The translations under genes were made by a program, and so were the position numbers. Below, in pieces: positions 1-6,791 of a DNA stretch of 26,550 nucleotides; position 1 is the stretch's first letter; each line of letters begins with the position of its first letter. The notes beneath the pieces were generated by a model. That model saw only the letters and a program-made list of their open reading frames with translations. It had not been told where the DNA came from and made no database searches. The DNA lies in assembly GCA_964242415.1 (NCBI GenBank), contig CAXTAT010000044.1:1-26550 (forward strand). Reading direction: 5' to 3'. Source of the DNA: DASWOJ01 sp964242415. GTDB lineage: Bacteria > Pseudomonadota > Alphaproteobacteria > Acetobacterales > Acetobacteraceae.

Positions 1-130
1 CGACCAGGGCCGCCACGACCCCCGCGAAGATGGCGCCCCACGACACGCGGTTGCGCAGGTGCGTGCGCTGGTCGTCGGGCACGACGGTTTCGGCCATCGA
101 CGCCGCCGGGGTTGGATACGAGGCGACCAT
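1..130 (-). CDS. PhnA-like membrane protein, N-terminal part
   Basis: Only the first 43 codons are in the window; the gene continues past the left edge. The N-terminus is a short polar stretch, followed from about residue 29 by the motif RVSWGAIFAGVVAALV, the start of a transmembrane helix. This motif is typical of the small alphaproteobacterial membrane proteins usually annotated 'PhnA-like'; their function is unknown. The ATG at 130 lies 10 bases after the stop of the CsbD gene, with AGGGC just before it, so the two are probably one operon. An internal Met at residue 12 is an alternative start. The family call rests on this one motif. Confidence 0.6.
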   Translation of the reverse strand, partial: MVASYPTPAASMAETVVPDDQRTHLRNRVSWGAIFAGVVAALV

Positions 131-140
131 GGGCTGCCCT

Positions 141-422
141 CTAGCGGTGCGTAACGCGGGCGAGCAGGTAGCCCACGCCGGCCGCGATCAGCAGCGACAT
201 CATGGGCTTCTCGGACATGAAGCTGTCCAGTTGGGCGCCCATGGTGGAGGCGCCCTCTTGGACGGCGTCCTTGGCGGAACCGTAGGCGTTTTGCAACTGG
301 CCCGTGGCTTGGTCCATCTTGCCTTCGGCTTGCGTTTTCGTGTCGCCCGTCAGGCCGCCCACGGCGTCCTTGACCTTGCCACCGATGTCGGTGGCAGCAC
401 CCTTGAATCGGTCCTCGTCCAT
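141..422 (-). CDS. CsbD family stress protein with C-terminal membrane anchor
   Basis: A 93-residue protein. Residues 1-50 carry the CsbD-like pattern (DRFKGAATDIGGKVKDAVG, then GDTKTQAEGKMDQATGQ), a small hydrophilic helical repeat found in bacterial general-stress proteins. The middle is alanine/glutamine-rich and probably helical. The C-terminus (about 72-88) is a single hydrophobic segment ending in RVTHR, as in membrane-anchored ElaB/DUF883-like proteins. The start at 422 is chosen because GGAG lies 8 bases upstream; the reading frame remains open further upstream, but that extension is low-complexity and unlike the family. The gene is followed 10 bases later by the PhnA-like gene. An EcfG-like promoter lies about 60 bases upstream. 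The molecular function of CsbD proteins is not established. Confidence 0.85.
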   Translation of the reverse strand: MDEDRFKGAATDIGGKVKDAVGGLTGDTKTQAEGKMDQATGQLQNAYGSAKDAVQEGASTMGAQLDSFMSEKPMMSLLIAAGVGYLLARVTHR

Positions 423-806
423 AGCTTCGCTCCTTACATCGCCGGGTGCGCCCTGATTGGCGGCACGGCATGTAAGACCATCTAACGCCAAACGCCCGGA
501 TAGTTCCGCCATGGCGGGAGGCGTTCGCTCCGCCGTGCCATTGCTGTCACACGGTGGCTGCACACGGACGATGGCAGCGGGTCCAAGCGATGCCAGTGCT
601 CCTCGGCAGGGCCGGTATCGAGGGGTTCAGGGTCGAGCTGGGGGAGCGCCGGGCATGCCCTGAAGAAGCGCTACCTTTCAGAGAGAGCCATTCCCCTGGC
701 CCCCGCACCTTGTTCAAGCCTCTGCAGAGCGCCGGCACGAAGCAACGGCCGGTAAACCCCGTCCAGACTGCCCTGGCGCCGTCGCGCAGCCGGCCAAACG
801 GCCCGG
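423..806. other. Intergenic region between csbD and glycosyltransferase
   Basis: About 380 bases between two minus-strand genes. Apart from the csbD promoter (471-507) I see no gene. Open frames here have arginine/glycine-rich shadow composition and no convincing start. No obvious terminator hairpin follows the glycosyltransferase stop. Confidence 0.5.
471..507 (-). promoter_or_regulatory. EcfG-like general-stress promoter of csbD
   Basis: Read on the minus strand, GGAAC (507-503) is followed after 15 bases by CGTT (487-484). These match the -35 and -10 elements recognised by the alphaproteobacterial EcfG/PhyR general-stress sigma factor; the usual spacer is about 16-17, so this one is slightly short. 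The -10 continues as CGTTAGATGGTCTTACA, a string repeated with one change upstream of the glycosyltransferase gene, which supports real function. It would give a leader of about 50 bases. Confidence 0.5.
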
Positions 807-2003
807 TCATCCCGGCTGCCCCGCCGATGCGCTGACCGACGCCCCCGGCATGGCCCGGCGCCGTGCGGCCACGTTCAATACGACCCTCGCCGCCGCCGCT
901 GCTCCGCCCCCGCCTGTGATCAAGACGTATGCGCGGTCCAGCATCGCCGCCCGCCCGGGAACCTCGCCCAGCGCGGCCCTGAACGCCGCCGCAAGTGCGT
1001 CCGACGTCGTCTGCTGCGGCATGAGCACCTGGGCCGCCCCAGCCCGGTCCAGCGCCTGCGCCAGCAGCATGATCTCCGGGATCGGTCCCGGCACGATCAC
1101 CAGCGGCGTGCGCAGGGCGGCGGCCTCGTGCATCGTGCTGGTGCCCTCGCCGACCACGGCGCTGGCGGCGCTGGTGTGCAGCAGGCTCTCGTCCGGCGTG
1201 ACCACGCCCTTGACGCCCACCCAATCCGGCAAGGGGTCCGGCACGCCCGGGATGCCGCGCAGCTCGGCCAGGTCGCTGACCGCGAGCAGGACCAGGCGCA
1301 GCGCCGGATGGCCCGTGCGGCGCAGCGCCTCCACGGCGCCATAGATGCCGGCGAGCACGCGATGGCCGAACTCGGGTCCGAACGGGAAGCCGCGCGGGGC
1401 ATACACCACCAACGGGTCGTCCGCGGGCAGGCCGAGCCGGGCGCGGGCCGCCGCCTGGCCCGGCGTTCCCTCGGTTTCCAGGAAGGGGCCGGTTTGCACG
1501 ACCTTGTCCCGGACCGCCGCAAGCTCCTCCGGCATCCCGACCAGCGGCGCATACGGCCAGATCACCGCGTCCATCTGGGCCATGAACGGCCAGTCCATGA
1601 ACAGCTCGTCCTTGATCGGATACATTGCCAAGGTGACCCAGCCCAGGTGTGGCACGGCCCGGCGCAGCGGCAGCAAGTAGCGCGAGCAGTCGTCCACCAC
1701 GACATCGAAGCCGTCCATGCAGGCGCGGGCGAGGGCGTCGCGGTTGTCGCGGGTACGCGGCGGCAGGAAGCGTGGGGTGAAGCCCATGCGCCGGGTCGCG
1801 TCGATGTTGAACGGGCGTAGCCGGTCGGCGTCGAGCAGGAACTCCACTTCCACCCGGGGGTCGAGGCGTCGCAGCGCCCGGGCCAGCGCCGCCGTGCGCG
1901 AGATGTGGCCAATGCCGCCCGACACGGACGGGATCATCACGACCCGGGTGGGCGCTCCCACAGGTTCATGGCCCATGCTGGCCTGCGACATCGCTGTGTC
2001 CAT
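807..2003 (-). CDS. GT-B fold glycosyltransferase (MurG/UGT-like)
   Basis: A 398-residue protein with the two-lobe layout of GT-B glycosyltransferases. The N-terminal lobe has the glycine-rich loop SGGIGHISR at about 28-36, corresponding to the GGxGH-type loop of MurG and UGT-like enzymes. The C-terminal lobe has GEGTSTMHEAAALRTPLVIV at about 285-304, matching the conserved donor-nucleotide region where such enzymes carry an acidic residue and 'HEA/E-AL' signature. It probably moves a sugar from a nucleotide donor to a lipid or small-molecule acceptor; the substrate cannot be read from sequence. No signal peptide or TM helix is visible, so it is cytoplasmic or peripheral. The start at 2003 has AGGAG 5 bases upstream. 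It is monocistronic, with its own EcfG-like promoter, suggesting stress-induced glycosylation. Confidence 0.75.
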   Translation of the reverse strand: MDTAMSQASMGHEPVGAPTRVVMIPSVSGGIGHISRTAALARALRRLDPRVEVEFLLDADRLRPFNIDATRRMGFTPRFLPPRTRDNRDALARACMDGFDVVVDDCSRYLLPLRRAVPHLGWVTLAMYPIKDELFMDWPFMAQMDAVIWPYAPLVGMPEELAAVRDKVVQTGPFLETEGTPGQAAARARLGLPADDPLVVYAPRGFPFGPEFGHRVLAGIYGAVEALRRTGHPALRLVLLAVSDLAELRGIPGVPDPLPDWVGVKGVVTPDESLLHTSAASAVVGEGTSTMHEAAALRTPLVIVPGPIPEIMLLAQALDRAGAAQVLMPQQTTSDALAAAFRAALGEVPGRAAMLDRAYVLITGGGGAAAAARVVLNVAARRRAMPGASVSASAGQPG

Positions 2004-2085
2004 TGCTGCTCCTGATCGGCATGCGTGACGCGACGGCAGGCCTGGCCGCCATGGCTGGGGGGCGGGGGCAGGATTGCCAATCCGG

Positions 2086-2122
2086 TGTAAGACCTTCTAA
2101 CGTCGTGGGGTTGCTTTGTTGC
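2086..2122 (-). promoter_or_regulatory. EcfG-like promoter of the glycosyltransferase gene
   Basis: On the minus strand, GCAAC (2122-2118) is followed after 15 bases by CGTT (2102-2099) and then AGAAGGTCTTACA. The 17-base string CGTTAGANGGTCTTACA and the 15-base spacing are identical to the csbD promoter; the -35 differs from GGAAC by one base. It lies about 83 bases upstream of the ATG at 2003. Confidence 0.45.
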
Positions 2123-2225
2123 ATCCCGTGACAAAGAAGATCGACGGGCTGCGAAGCCAGGCCAGCCCCCGACCGAGCAGGCCACCGGCCTGCCAACGCC
2201 GTCGAACAGCCGAGGAGGATGCGTC

Positions 2226-2684
2226 ATGTCCGGGACCAAGGACGGCAACAGGCCGGATCTGCTGCGCGATGCTGCCGGGCAGGCGACAACCGAGACCCAG
2301 ACGGTCGAGTTGCTGGAAGAGGTGCTGCGCGTGGCCAAGCGCACGGTCGAGCGTGGCCGGGTGCGGGTGTCGGTGCTGACCGAGACCGAGCAGCGCCAGG
2401 TGCGCGAGACCCTGCGGTCGAGCCGGGTCGAGGTGGGGCATGTGGCTGTCGGGCGGCGGCTGGAGGCGGGCGAGGCCATGCCGCAGCCGCGCACCGAGAA
2501 CAACGTGCTGATCATCCCTGTGGTCGAGGAGGTGCTCGTCATGGAGAAGCGGCTCGTCGTGGTCGAGGAGATGCACATCCGGATCGTGCAGACCCAGGAG
2601 GAGGTCGAGCAGGCGGTGCCGCTCCGCCGGCAGCGTGCGGTGGTCGAGCGCTTGGCGGCCGGGGAGGGGGACGCCGCGCCATGA
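2226..2684 (+). CDS. DUF2382 (YsnF/AvaK) domain stress protein
   Basis: A 152-residue soluble, highly charged protein. It begins with an acidic, polar linker and then shows two copies of the DUF2382 pattern. The first runs from about 20 to 80 (TVELLEEVLRVAKRTVERGRVRV...). The second begins near residue 90 with IPVVEEVLVMEKRLVVVEEM and ends QAVPLRRQRAVVERL. DUF2382 is the conserved domain of YsnF/AvaK, stress-associated proteins of unknown mechanism. The start has GAGGAGG 8 bases upstream. It overlaps the next gene by ATGA (2681-2684), so the pair is translationally coupled. Confidence 0.85.
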   Translation: MSGTKDGNRPDLLRDAAGQATTETQTVELLEEVLRVAKRTVERGRVRVSVLTETEQRQVRETLRSSRVEVGHVAVGRRLEAGEAMPQPRTENNVLIIPVVEEVLVMEKRLVVVEEMHIRIVQTQEEVEQAVPLRRQRAVVERLAAGEGDAAP

Positions 2685-3067
2685 GCGACCGTGCCCGCAC
2701 GTTCGACGAGCACGCCACGGCGGTCCATGGCATGCCCGCCCAACGTCCCACCATCAGGCTCGCTGCGCCGGCTGAGCAGGTGCATGGCCGGTTGATCCTG
2801 CGCGACTGGGATGCGCAATCCTCGGCTCAGGACGCTCCTGCTGGACACGGCGTGTTCCAGGAGATGCGGTTCGAGGTGGCGGAGGTGGCCGAAGTGCTCG
2901 TGCTGGAGACGCAGGCGCGTGCGTACGAGGAGATCGCAATCAACAAGGAGGCGCTAGACCGCATCGAGACGGTCACGGCGACGCTGCGCCACCAGGAGGC
3001 CGAGGTCGTCATCGAGGATGCTATCGTGTCCAGAGCCACCCGGATGCAACTGCCGCCCCCGGCCTAG
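2681..3067 (+). CDS. DUF2382-related stress protein
   Basis: A 128-residue protein starting at the ATGA overlap with the preceding DUF2382 gene, which fixes the start. The N-terminal 60 residues are variable. Residues about 65-120 read FQEMRFEVAEVAEVLVLETQ, then EEIAINKEALDRIETVTATLRHQEAEVVIEDA. This is the 'arm' of DUF2382 domains in which the conserved ERIET/TVRRQEVEVE signature occurs. It looks like a diverged, shortened partner of the upstream protein, perhaps forming a hetero-oligomer; that is inference. No signal peptide or TM helix is visible. Confidence 0.75.
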   Translation: MSDRARTFDEHATAVHGMPAQRPTIRLAAPAEQVHGRLILRDWDAQSSAQDAPAGHGVFQEMRFEVAEVAEVLVLETQARAYEEIAINKEALDRIETVTATLRHQEAEVVIEDAIVSRATRMQLPPPA

Positions 3068-3144
3068 CAACCGCTGCAAGGCCAGAAAAATCTATATATA
3101 ACAGAGTGGTGCCCTCGCCCATGAGGATGTAAGCTGCCTGCTGG

Positions 3145-3700
3145 ATGAAGCAGCGGGACAGCATGGGCAAGAGGGGCGACAACCTGCGCGAGTCGCTGGT
3201 GTAGGCGGCCCTGGCCATGATTGCCGAACGCGGAGTGCCCGGGTTCGCCATCGCCGAGCCGGCCCGGCACGGCTTCGAGGGGCTGGAAGCCGACCCGCCC
3301 AGCGCCGCCAATGCCGCAGGAGCCAACCCGGTCGCCGCCCTGGAGGGGTGCGCGCAAGCCCATCTGAGCTTCGCCTGGCGTGAGGCGTCGGTGCATGCCG
3401 CCATGTTCGACCCGCAGTTGCCGATGGGCCAGCACCCGGAGCTTTCGGCAGCCCACGATGCGGCGTTCCTGGTCCTGCGCCGGGCTGTCGAAGCCACCTG
3501 CATCAGCAGCCACGCCCCGCGCCGGCCCCGCCGCCGCACATGGCGGCCCTGCATGTGTGGTCGCTGATCCAGGTATCGACAACCTGTTCTCCGCCAGGGA
3601 TGGGGAGGCCAACGGCCGTTTGCCCATGCCGCGGAAAGACCTGCTGGAGGCCGGGCTGCTTGTCCACTTGCAGTTCCTGGACATGCCGACGCAGCAGTAA
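3145..3700 (+). pseudogene. Degraded TetR-family regulator (WHG-type C-terminus)
   Basis: The pieces of a TetR repressor can be read across three frames. First comes KRGDNLRESLV-stop-AALAMIAERGVPGFAIAE, which is helix 1 to 2 of a TetR DNA-binding domain with TAG at 3202-3204 where a sense codon is expected. The recognition-helix segment that should follow is missing. The same frame continues through VAALEGCAQAHLSFAWREAS and MFDPQLPMGQHPELSAAHDA, typical of the TetR ligand domain. Two frame changes then lead to MAALHVWSLI (from 3540) and finally DLLEAGLLVHLQFLDMPTQQ before a stop at 3698-3700. The damage is nonsense, internal deletion and at least two frameshifts. The start could be 3145 or 3163. 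An AT-rich stretch at about 3087-3106 may be its old promoter. Confidence 0.75.
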
Positions 3701-3808
3701 GCCCAAGACGCTTTCGACCCCGCACGCACACGAATACTTGTCCGGAAGTCCGGGGCACGAAATCAGGGTCGGTGTGTTAGTGCCGCTCACATAGGGTGGA
3801 GCGGAACG

Positions 3809-4237
3809 ATGCTGGCCAAGTTGGACGAGTTTGGCGCAGTCGCATGGCTTGCCGTGGCGGCCGCAGCCGCCCTGATCAGTTGGCCGCTGGGCCTGGCGAC
3901 CTTCGCCTACCTTGCCGGCAGTGGCCGGTTGTACTCGTGGCGCGACGGGCGCGGCAGGCTGCCGGGCGGGTGGCTCAACCTGGGCGGCGGCTCCGTCGGC
4001 AGCACGCCGGACGGCACCGGCCGCGGCTCCCGTGCGCCGTCCAGCGGCAACCAGGCGTTTGACGCCTACCGCGCCGACGCGATCAGCCGGTTGGAGGAGG
4101 AGGGGCGCGAGTTCCAGACCTTCCTGGACCGGCTGCGCCAGGCCCGCGACAAGGCGGAGTTCGACGCCTTCATGGCCGACCGGCGCGGGCGCCCAGCCGG
4201 CAACGAAGCTGCGAAGCGGGCCGCGAAGCCGGACTGA
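3809..4237 (+). CDS. DUF2852 family membrane protein
   Basis: A 142-residue protein with one N-terminal transmembrane helix (about 12-36), a Gly/Ser-rich linker (about 50-80), and a conserved charged C-terminal helix region. The latter reads FDAYRADAISRLEEEGREFQ, then FLDRLRQARDKAEFDAFMADR. This is the signature of DUF2852, small inner-membrane proteins of alphaproteobacteria with unknown function. The start at 3809 has GGAGCGG 5-9 bases upstream. It stands alone between the TetR relic and the DUF2382 stress gene. Confidence 0.85.
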   Translation: MLAKLDEFGAVAWLAVAAAAALISWPLGLATFAYLAGSGRLYSWRDGRGRLPGGWLNLGGGSVGSTPDGTGRGSRAPSSGNQAFDAYRADAISRLEEEGREFQTFLDRLRQARDKAEFDAFMADRRGRPAGNEAAKRAAKPD

Positions 4238-4371
4238 TACCAGAAGATTTGCCCTCTGCAGGTGGCACGCTCTCTGGAGCTGTGCCGCCTTCGGGCCGGA
4301 CCCGGCGCCGCAAGGCCCGCCTCCGGCAGCCCCACCTCCGACCTCCACGCCTAGTGACAAGGAAGCCAAAG

Positions 4372-5283
4372 ATGACAACAAGAACCTTGACTGCCATGTT
4401 CAAGACCACCGCCGAAGCCGAGCAGGCCAGCCAGATGCTCGCCAGCCAGTTGCACCTAAGCCCGTCCGCCATCCGCGTCAGCCCCGGCGCTGGCGTGACC
4501 GATGCCGGCTACGACAAGTCCAGCCCCTATGCGGAGAAAGGCTTCTTCGGCTCGATCAAGGACCTGTTCCTGCCCGAAGAGGACCGCTACGCCTACTCCG
4601 AAGGTATGCGCCGCGGCAACGTGCTGCTGAATGTCGCCATCGACGAGGGCCAGATCACCCAAGCCAGCAGCGTGCTTGAGCAGTCTGGGGCGCTGGACCT
4701 CGATGCGCAGGAGGCTTCGTGGAAGCAGTCCGGCTGGACCGGCTACGACGCCACGGCGCACAACACGGTCCGCACGGCGGCCCCGGCGGCCACTGGGCGT
4801 CCCGACGACACGATCAAGGTGATGGAAGAGCGCCTGGTCGTCGGCAAGCGAGCCGTCGAGGCCGGCGGCGTGCGCGTGCGCGCCTACGTGATCGAGCGCC
4901 CGGTCGAGGCGCAGGTCAACCTGCATGAGGAGCGCGTGGTCGTCGAGCGTCATCCGGTGGACCGTCCCGCGACGGCCGCCGACGCGCCGGGCTTCGAGAG
5001 CAAGACGCTTGAGGCCCGTGCGACCCGCGAGGAAGCCGTCGTCGGCAAGGATGTCCGCGTCGTCGAGGAGATCGGCCTGAAGAAGGAGGCCGCGGACCAC
5101 ACCGAGACGGTACGCGACACCGTGCGCAAGACCGAGGTGGACGTCGAGGACGCCGCGGCTACGGCGCGCACCGCTGGGGCCACGACGGTCAAGGGCGGCA
5201 CGGGCACTGGCACCGGCGTCGCAGGCGCAGTGGACAAGACGCTCGGCACCAACCTCAGCGGCACCAACCCGGCGCGCAAGTAG
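4372..5283 (+). CDS. General-stress protein with YsnF-type DUF2382 domain
   Basis: A 303-residue soluble protein. Residues 1-125 form a module like that of general stress protein 17M/YflT: the region beginning LTAMFKTTAEAEQAS, then EDRYAYSEGMRRGNVLLNVAI, and SGWTGYDA. Residues about 145-265 are a DUF2382 domain with two halves (IKVMEERLVVGKRAVEAGGV; then VVGKDVRVVEEIGLKKEAAD, and ETVRDTVRKTEVDVED). The end is Gly/Thr-rich with a terminal motif AVDKTLGTNLSGTNPARK, also found in the next protein. I chose the ATG at 4372 (AAGGAAG 5-10 bases upstream). The frame is open back to 4249, but that extension is basic and proline-rich and unlike any family. A strong hairpin follows the stop. The role is stress-linked; the mechanism is unknown. 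Confidence 0.85.
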   Translation: MTTRTLTAMFKTTAEAEQASQMLASQLHLSPSAIRVSPGAGVTDAGYDKSSPYAEKGFFGSIKDLFLPEEDRYAYSEGMRRGNVLLNVAIDEGQITQASSVLEQSGALDLDAQEASWKQSGWTGYDATAHNTVRTAAPAATGRPDDTIKVMEERLVVGKRAVEAGGVRVRAYVIERPVEAQVNLHEERVVVERHPVDRPATAADAPGFESKTLEARATREEAVVGKDVRVVEEIGLKKEAADHTETVRDTVRKTEVDVEDAAATARTAGATTVKGGTGTGTGVAGAVDKTLGTNLSGTNPARK

Positions 5284-5307
5284 CCGGGACAGAGGCTTTC
5301 TACAGGC

Positions 5308-5333
5308 GGGGAGGGGCCACACGGCCCCTCCCC
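5308..5333 (+). terminator. GC-rich hairpin after the DUF2382 gene
   Basis: A perfect 11-bp stem (GGGGAGGGGCC / GGCCCCTCCCC) with the loop ACAC, 24 bases after the stop at 5283. No T-run follows, so it is either an imperfect intrinsic terminator or an mRNA 3'-end stabiliser. Confidence 0.55.
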
Positions 5334-5377
5334 ATCCATCCAGCACGCTTCATAGAAAGCGAACCAGGAACACCGCC

Positions 5378-5980
5378 ATGACACGCACTATGCTCACCCT
5401 TGCCGCCACCCTTCTGGCCGGCACCGCACTTGCCCAGACGACCCCCGGCAGCACGGCGCCTGGCGCCACCTCCAACGCGCCGATGCCGGGCGTCAGGCCC
5501 AGCACTGGCGTCGCCCCAGGCACTGGCGTCGCCCCAAGCACAGGCGTCGTGGACCGCAACAGCGGCACTGCGGCGGCCTCGGGCAACCGCAATCAGGCAG
5601 TTGCGACCACGAACGCCAACGCGCCGCAGCCGGCACGCGGCGCCAACAGCTTCAGCCAGGGCGAGGCGCAGCGGCGGATCACGTCCGCCGGCTTCCAGGG
5701 CGTCGGCGCCTTGGCCAAGGACGGTGGCGGCGTCTGGCGCGGCATCGCCACCAAGGACGGGCGCAGCGTCGGCGTCTGGCTCGACTACAAGGGCAACATC
5801 GGCCAGGACAGCGGCATGGCGCAGACCATGTCCGCCCCTGGAAGCACTACCGGGCTGGTGCCGGGCAGCACGATGGGCAACCAGCCCGGCACCGCTGCCG
5901 GCCGTGCGCTGGACCGGACCTTGGGCACGAACACGACCGGCGCCAACCCGAGCGGCAGCAGCGCAGCCACCTCGCGCTGA
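5378..5980 (+). CDS. Secreted low-complexity protein with PepSY-like core
   Basis: A 200-residue protein. Residues 1-19 are a clear Sec signal peptide ending ALA-Q, so the product is periplasmic or secreted. It is followed by a Pro/Gly/Thr-rich tract containing three TGVAP-type repeats, encoded by 18-base DNA repeats at about 5500-5553. Residues about 90-140 (SQGEAQRRITSAGFQGVGAL, then GVWRGIATKDGRSVGVWLDY) look like a small PepSY-like alpha/beta fold as in bacterial periplasmic stress proteins. The C-terminus again carries ALDRTLGTNTTGANP, the tag shared with the upstream protein. The start at 5378 has AGGA 8 bases upstream. The function is unknown; neighbours suggest envelope stress. Confidence 0.7.
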   Translation: MTRTMLTLAATLLAGTALAQTTPGSTAPGATSNAPMPGVRPSTGVAPGTGVAPSTGVVDRNSGTAAASGNRNQAVATTNANAPQPARGANSFSQGEAQRRITSAGFQGVGALAKDGGGVWRGIATKDGRSVGVWLDYKGNIGQDSGMAQTMSAPGSTTGLVPGSTMGNQPGTAAGRALDRTLGTNTTGANPSGSSAATSR

Positions 5981-5987
5981 GGCGACA

Positions 5988-6015
5988 GGACCGGGGCAAG
6001 CCGTCGCCCCGGTCC
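5988..6015 (+). terminator. Hairpin after the secreted protein gene
   Basis: A perfect 10-bp stem (GGACCGGGGC / GCCCCGGTCC) with an 8-base loop, 7 bases after the stop at 5980. It is not followed by a T-run, as with the hairpins after 5283 and 6700. Confidence 0.5.
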
Positions 6016-6049
6016 ACCCCCAAACAGTCCCATTTTCTAGGAGGCCGAC

Positions 6050-6700
6050 ATGGCCAATCAAACCTTCACCCGGATGTATGACGACCACGATGACGCCATG
6101 CATGTCGTGCAGGCGCTGGAGCAGGCCGGCGTTCCGCACTCCGACGTCAGCCTCGTCGCCAACAACGCCGACACCCGCTACGGCGCCGATGGCAGCACCG
6201 GCGTCAGCGGCACCAACACCGGGTTGACCTCGGGCGATCCCGCCCAGGGCGCCAGCACGGGGGGCGGCACTGGGGCCTCGGTGGGCACCTTGTTGGGCGG
6301 TGGCGCCGGGCTGCTGGCCGGGCTGGGCGCGCTGGCCATCCCCGGCGTCGGTCCCATCGTCGCCGCCGGCTGGCTGGTGGCGACCCTGACAGGCGCCGGC
6401 ATTGGTGCCGCGGCCGGCGGGCTGTTCGGCTCGCTGACCGGCGCTGGCGTCAGTGAGGCCGATGCCCACACCTACTCCGAGGGTGTGCGCCGCGGCGGCA
6501 ACCTGGTGACGGTCCGGGCTGACGAGACGATGGCGTCGCAGGTCAACGCGGTCCTCGATGGCCGCACGCCGGTCGATCCCGCCGCGCGCCGGGCCGAGTA
6601 CGAGCAGGCGGGCTGGAAGGGCTTTGACCCGGCTGCCCCCGCCTACACGACCGAGCAGGTCGTGACCGAGCGCAAGAGCCGCGTCGTGACGCTGTCCTAG
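6050..6700 (+). CDS. Glycine-rich general-stress membrane protein (17M-like)
   Basis: A 216-residue protein. The N-terminus (FTRMYDDHDDAMHVVQALEQ, then AGVPHSDVSLVANN) matches the 'heat-induced/general stress 17M' module. Residues about 80-140 are a long glycine/alanine-rich double hydrophobic hairpin (GGGAGLLAGLGALAIPGVGP, AAGWLVATLTGAGIGAAAGG), a glycine-zipper-like membrane segment. After it come HTYSEGVRRGGNLVTVRADE and AGWKGFDP, collinear with the same module of the DUF2382 protein at 4372. The start has AGGAGG 6 bases upstream. It is probably an inner-membrane or membrane-associated stress protein; the exact function is unknown. Confidence 0.8.
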   Translation: MANQTFTRMYDDHDDAMHVVQALEQAGVPHSDVSLVANNADTRYGADGSTGVSGTNTGLTSGDPAQGASTGGGTGASVGTLLGGGAGLLAGLGALAIPGVGPIVAAGWLVATLTGAGIGAAAGGLFGSLTGAGVSEADAHTYSEGVRRGGNLVTVRADETMASQVNAVLDGRTPVDPAARRAEYEQAGWKGFDPAAPAYTTEQVVTERKSRVVTLS

Positions 6701-6736
6701 CCAGCGCCGTACCTAATCAGCACACTACCCAGCACT

Positions 6737-6773
6737 GGGCGGGATGGCCGGCAGGTCGCCGGCCATCCCGCCC
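6737..6773 (+). terminator. Perfect 16-bp hairpin upstream of the GlsB/YeaQ gene
   Basis: Bases 6737-6752 and 6758-6773 are exact inverse complements (GGGCGGGATGGCCGGC) with the 5-base loop AGGTC. It sits 36 bases after one stress gene and ends 18 bases before the next ATG. It may terminate upstream transcription, or control or protect the downstream message. There is no T-run. Confidence 0.55.
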
Positions 6774-6791
6774 GCAACGAAGGAGACCACC

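Noticed and set aside
4265..4280. Possible sigma-54 promoter before the DUF2382 gene (TGGCAC then five bases)
   Set aside because: The -12 position reads CTGG, not TTGC, so the match is only half; TGGCAC alone also occurs at 7269, 7490 and 9167.
4456..5346. 296-codon antisense frame opposite the DUF2382 gene
   Set aside because: Leu/Ala/Asp/Arg shadow typical of antisense of Glu/Val-rich coding sequence; no ribosome site.
5300..6469. 389-codon antisense frame across the stress genes
   Set aside because: Antisense to two recognisable proteins; Gly/Ala/Arg-rich, with no domain or start site.
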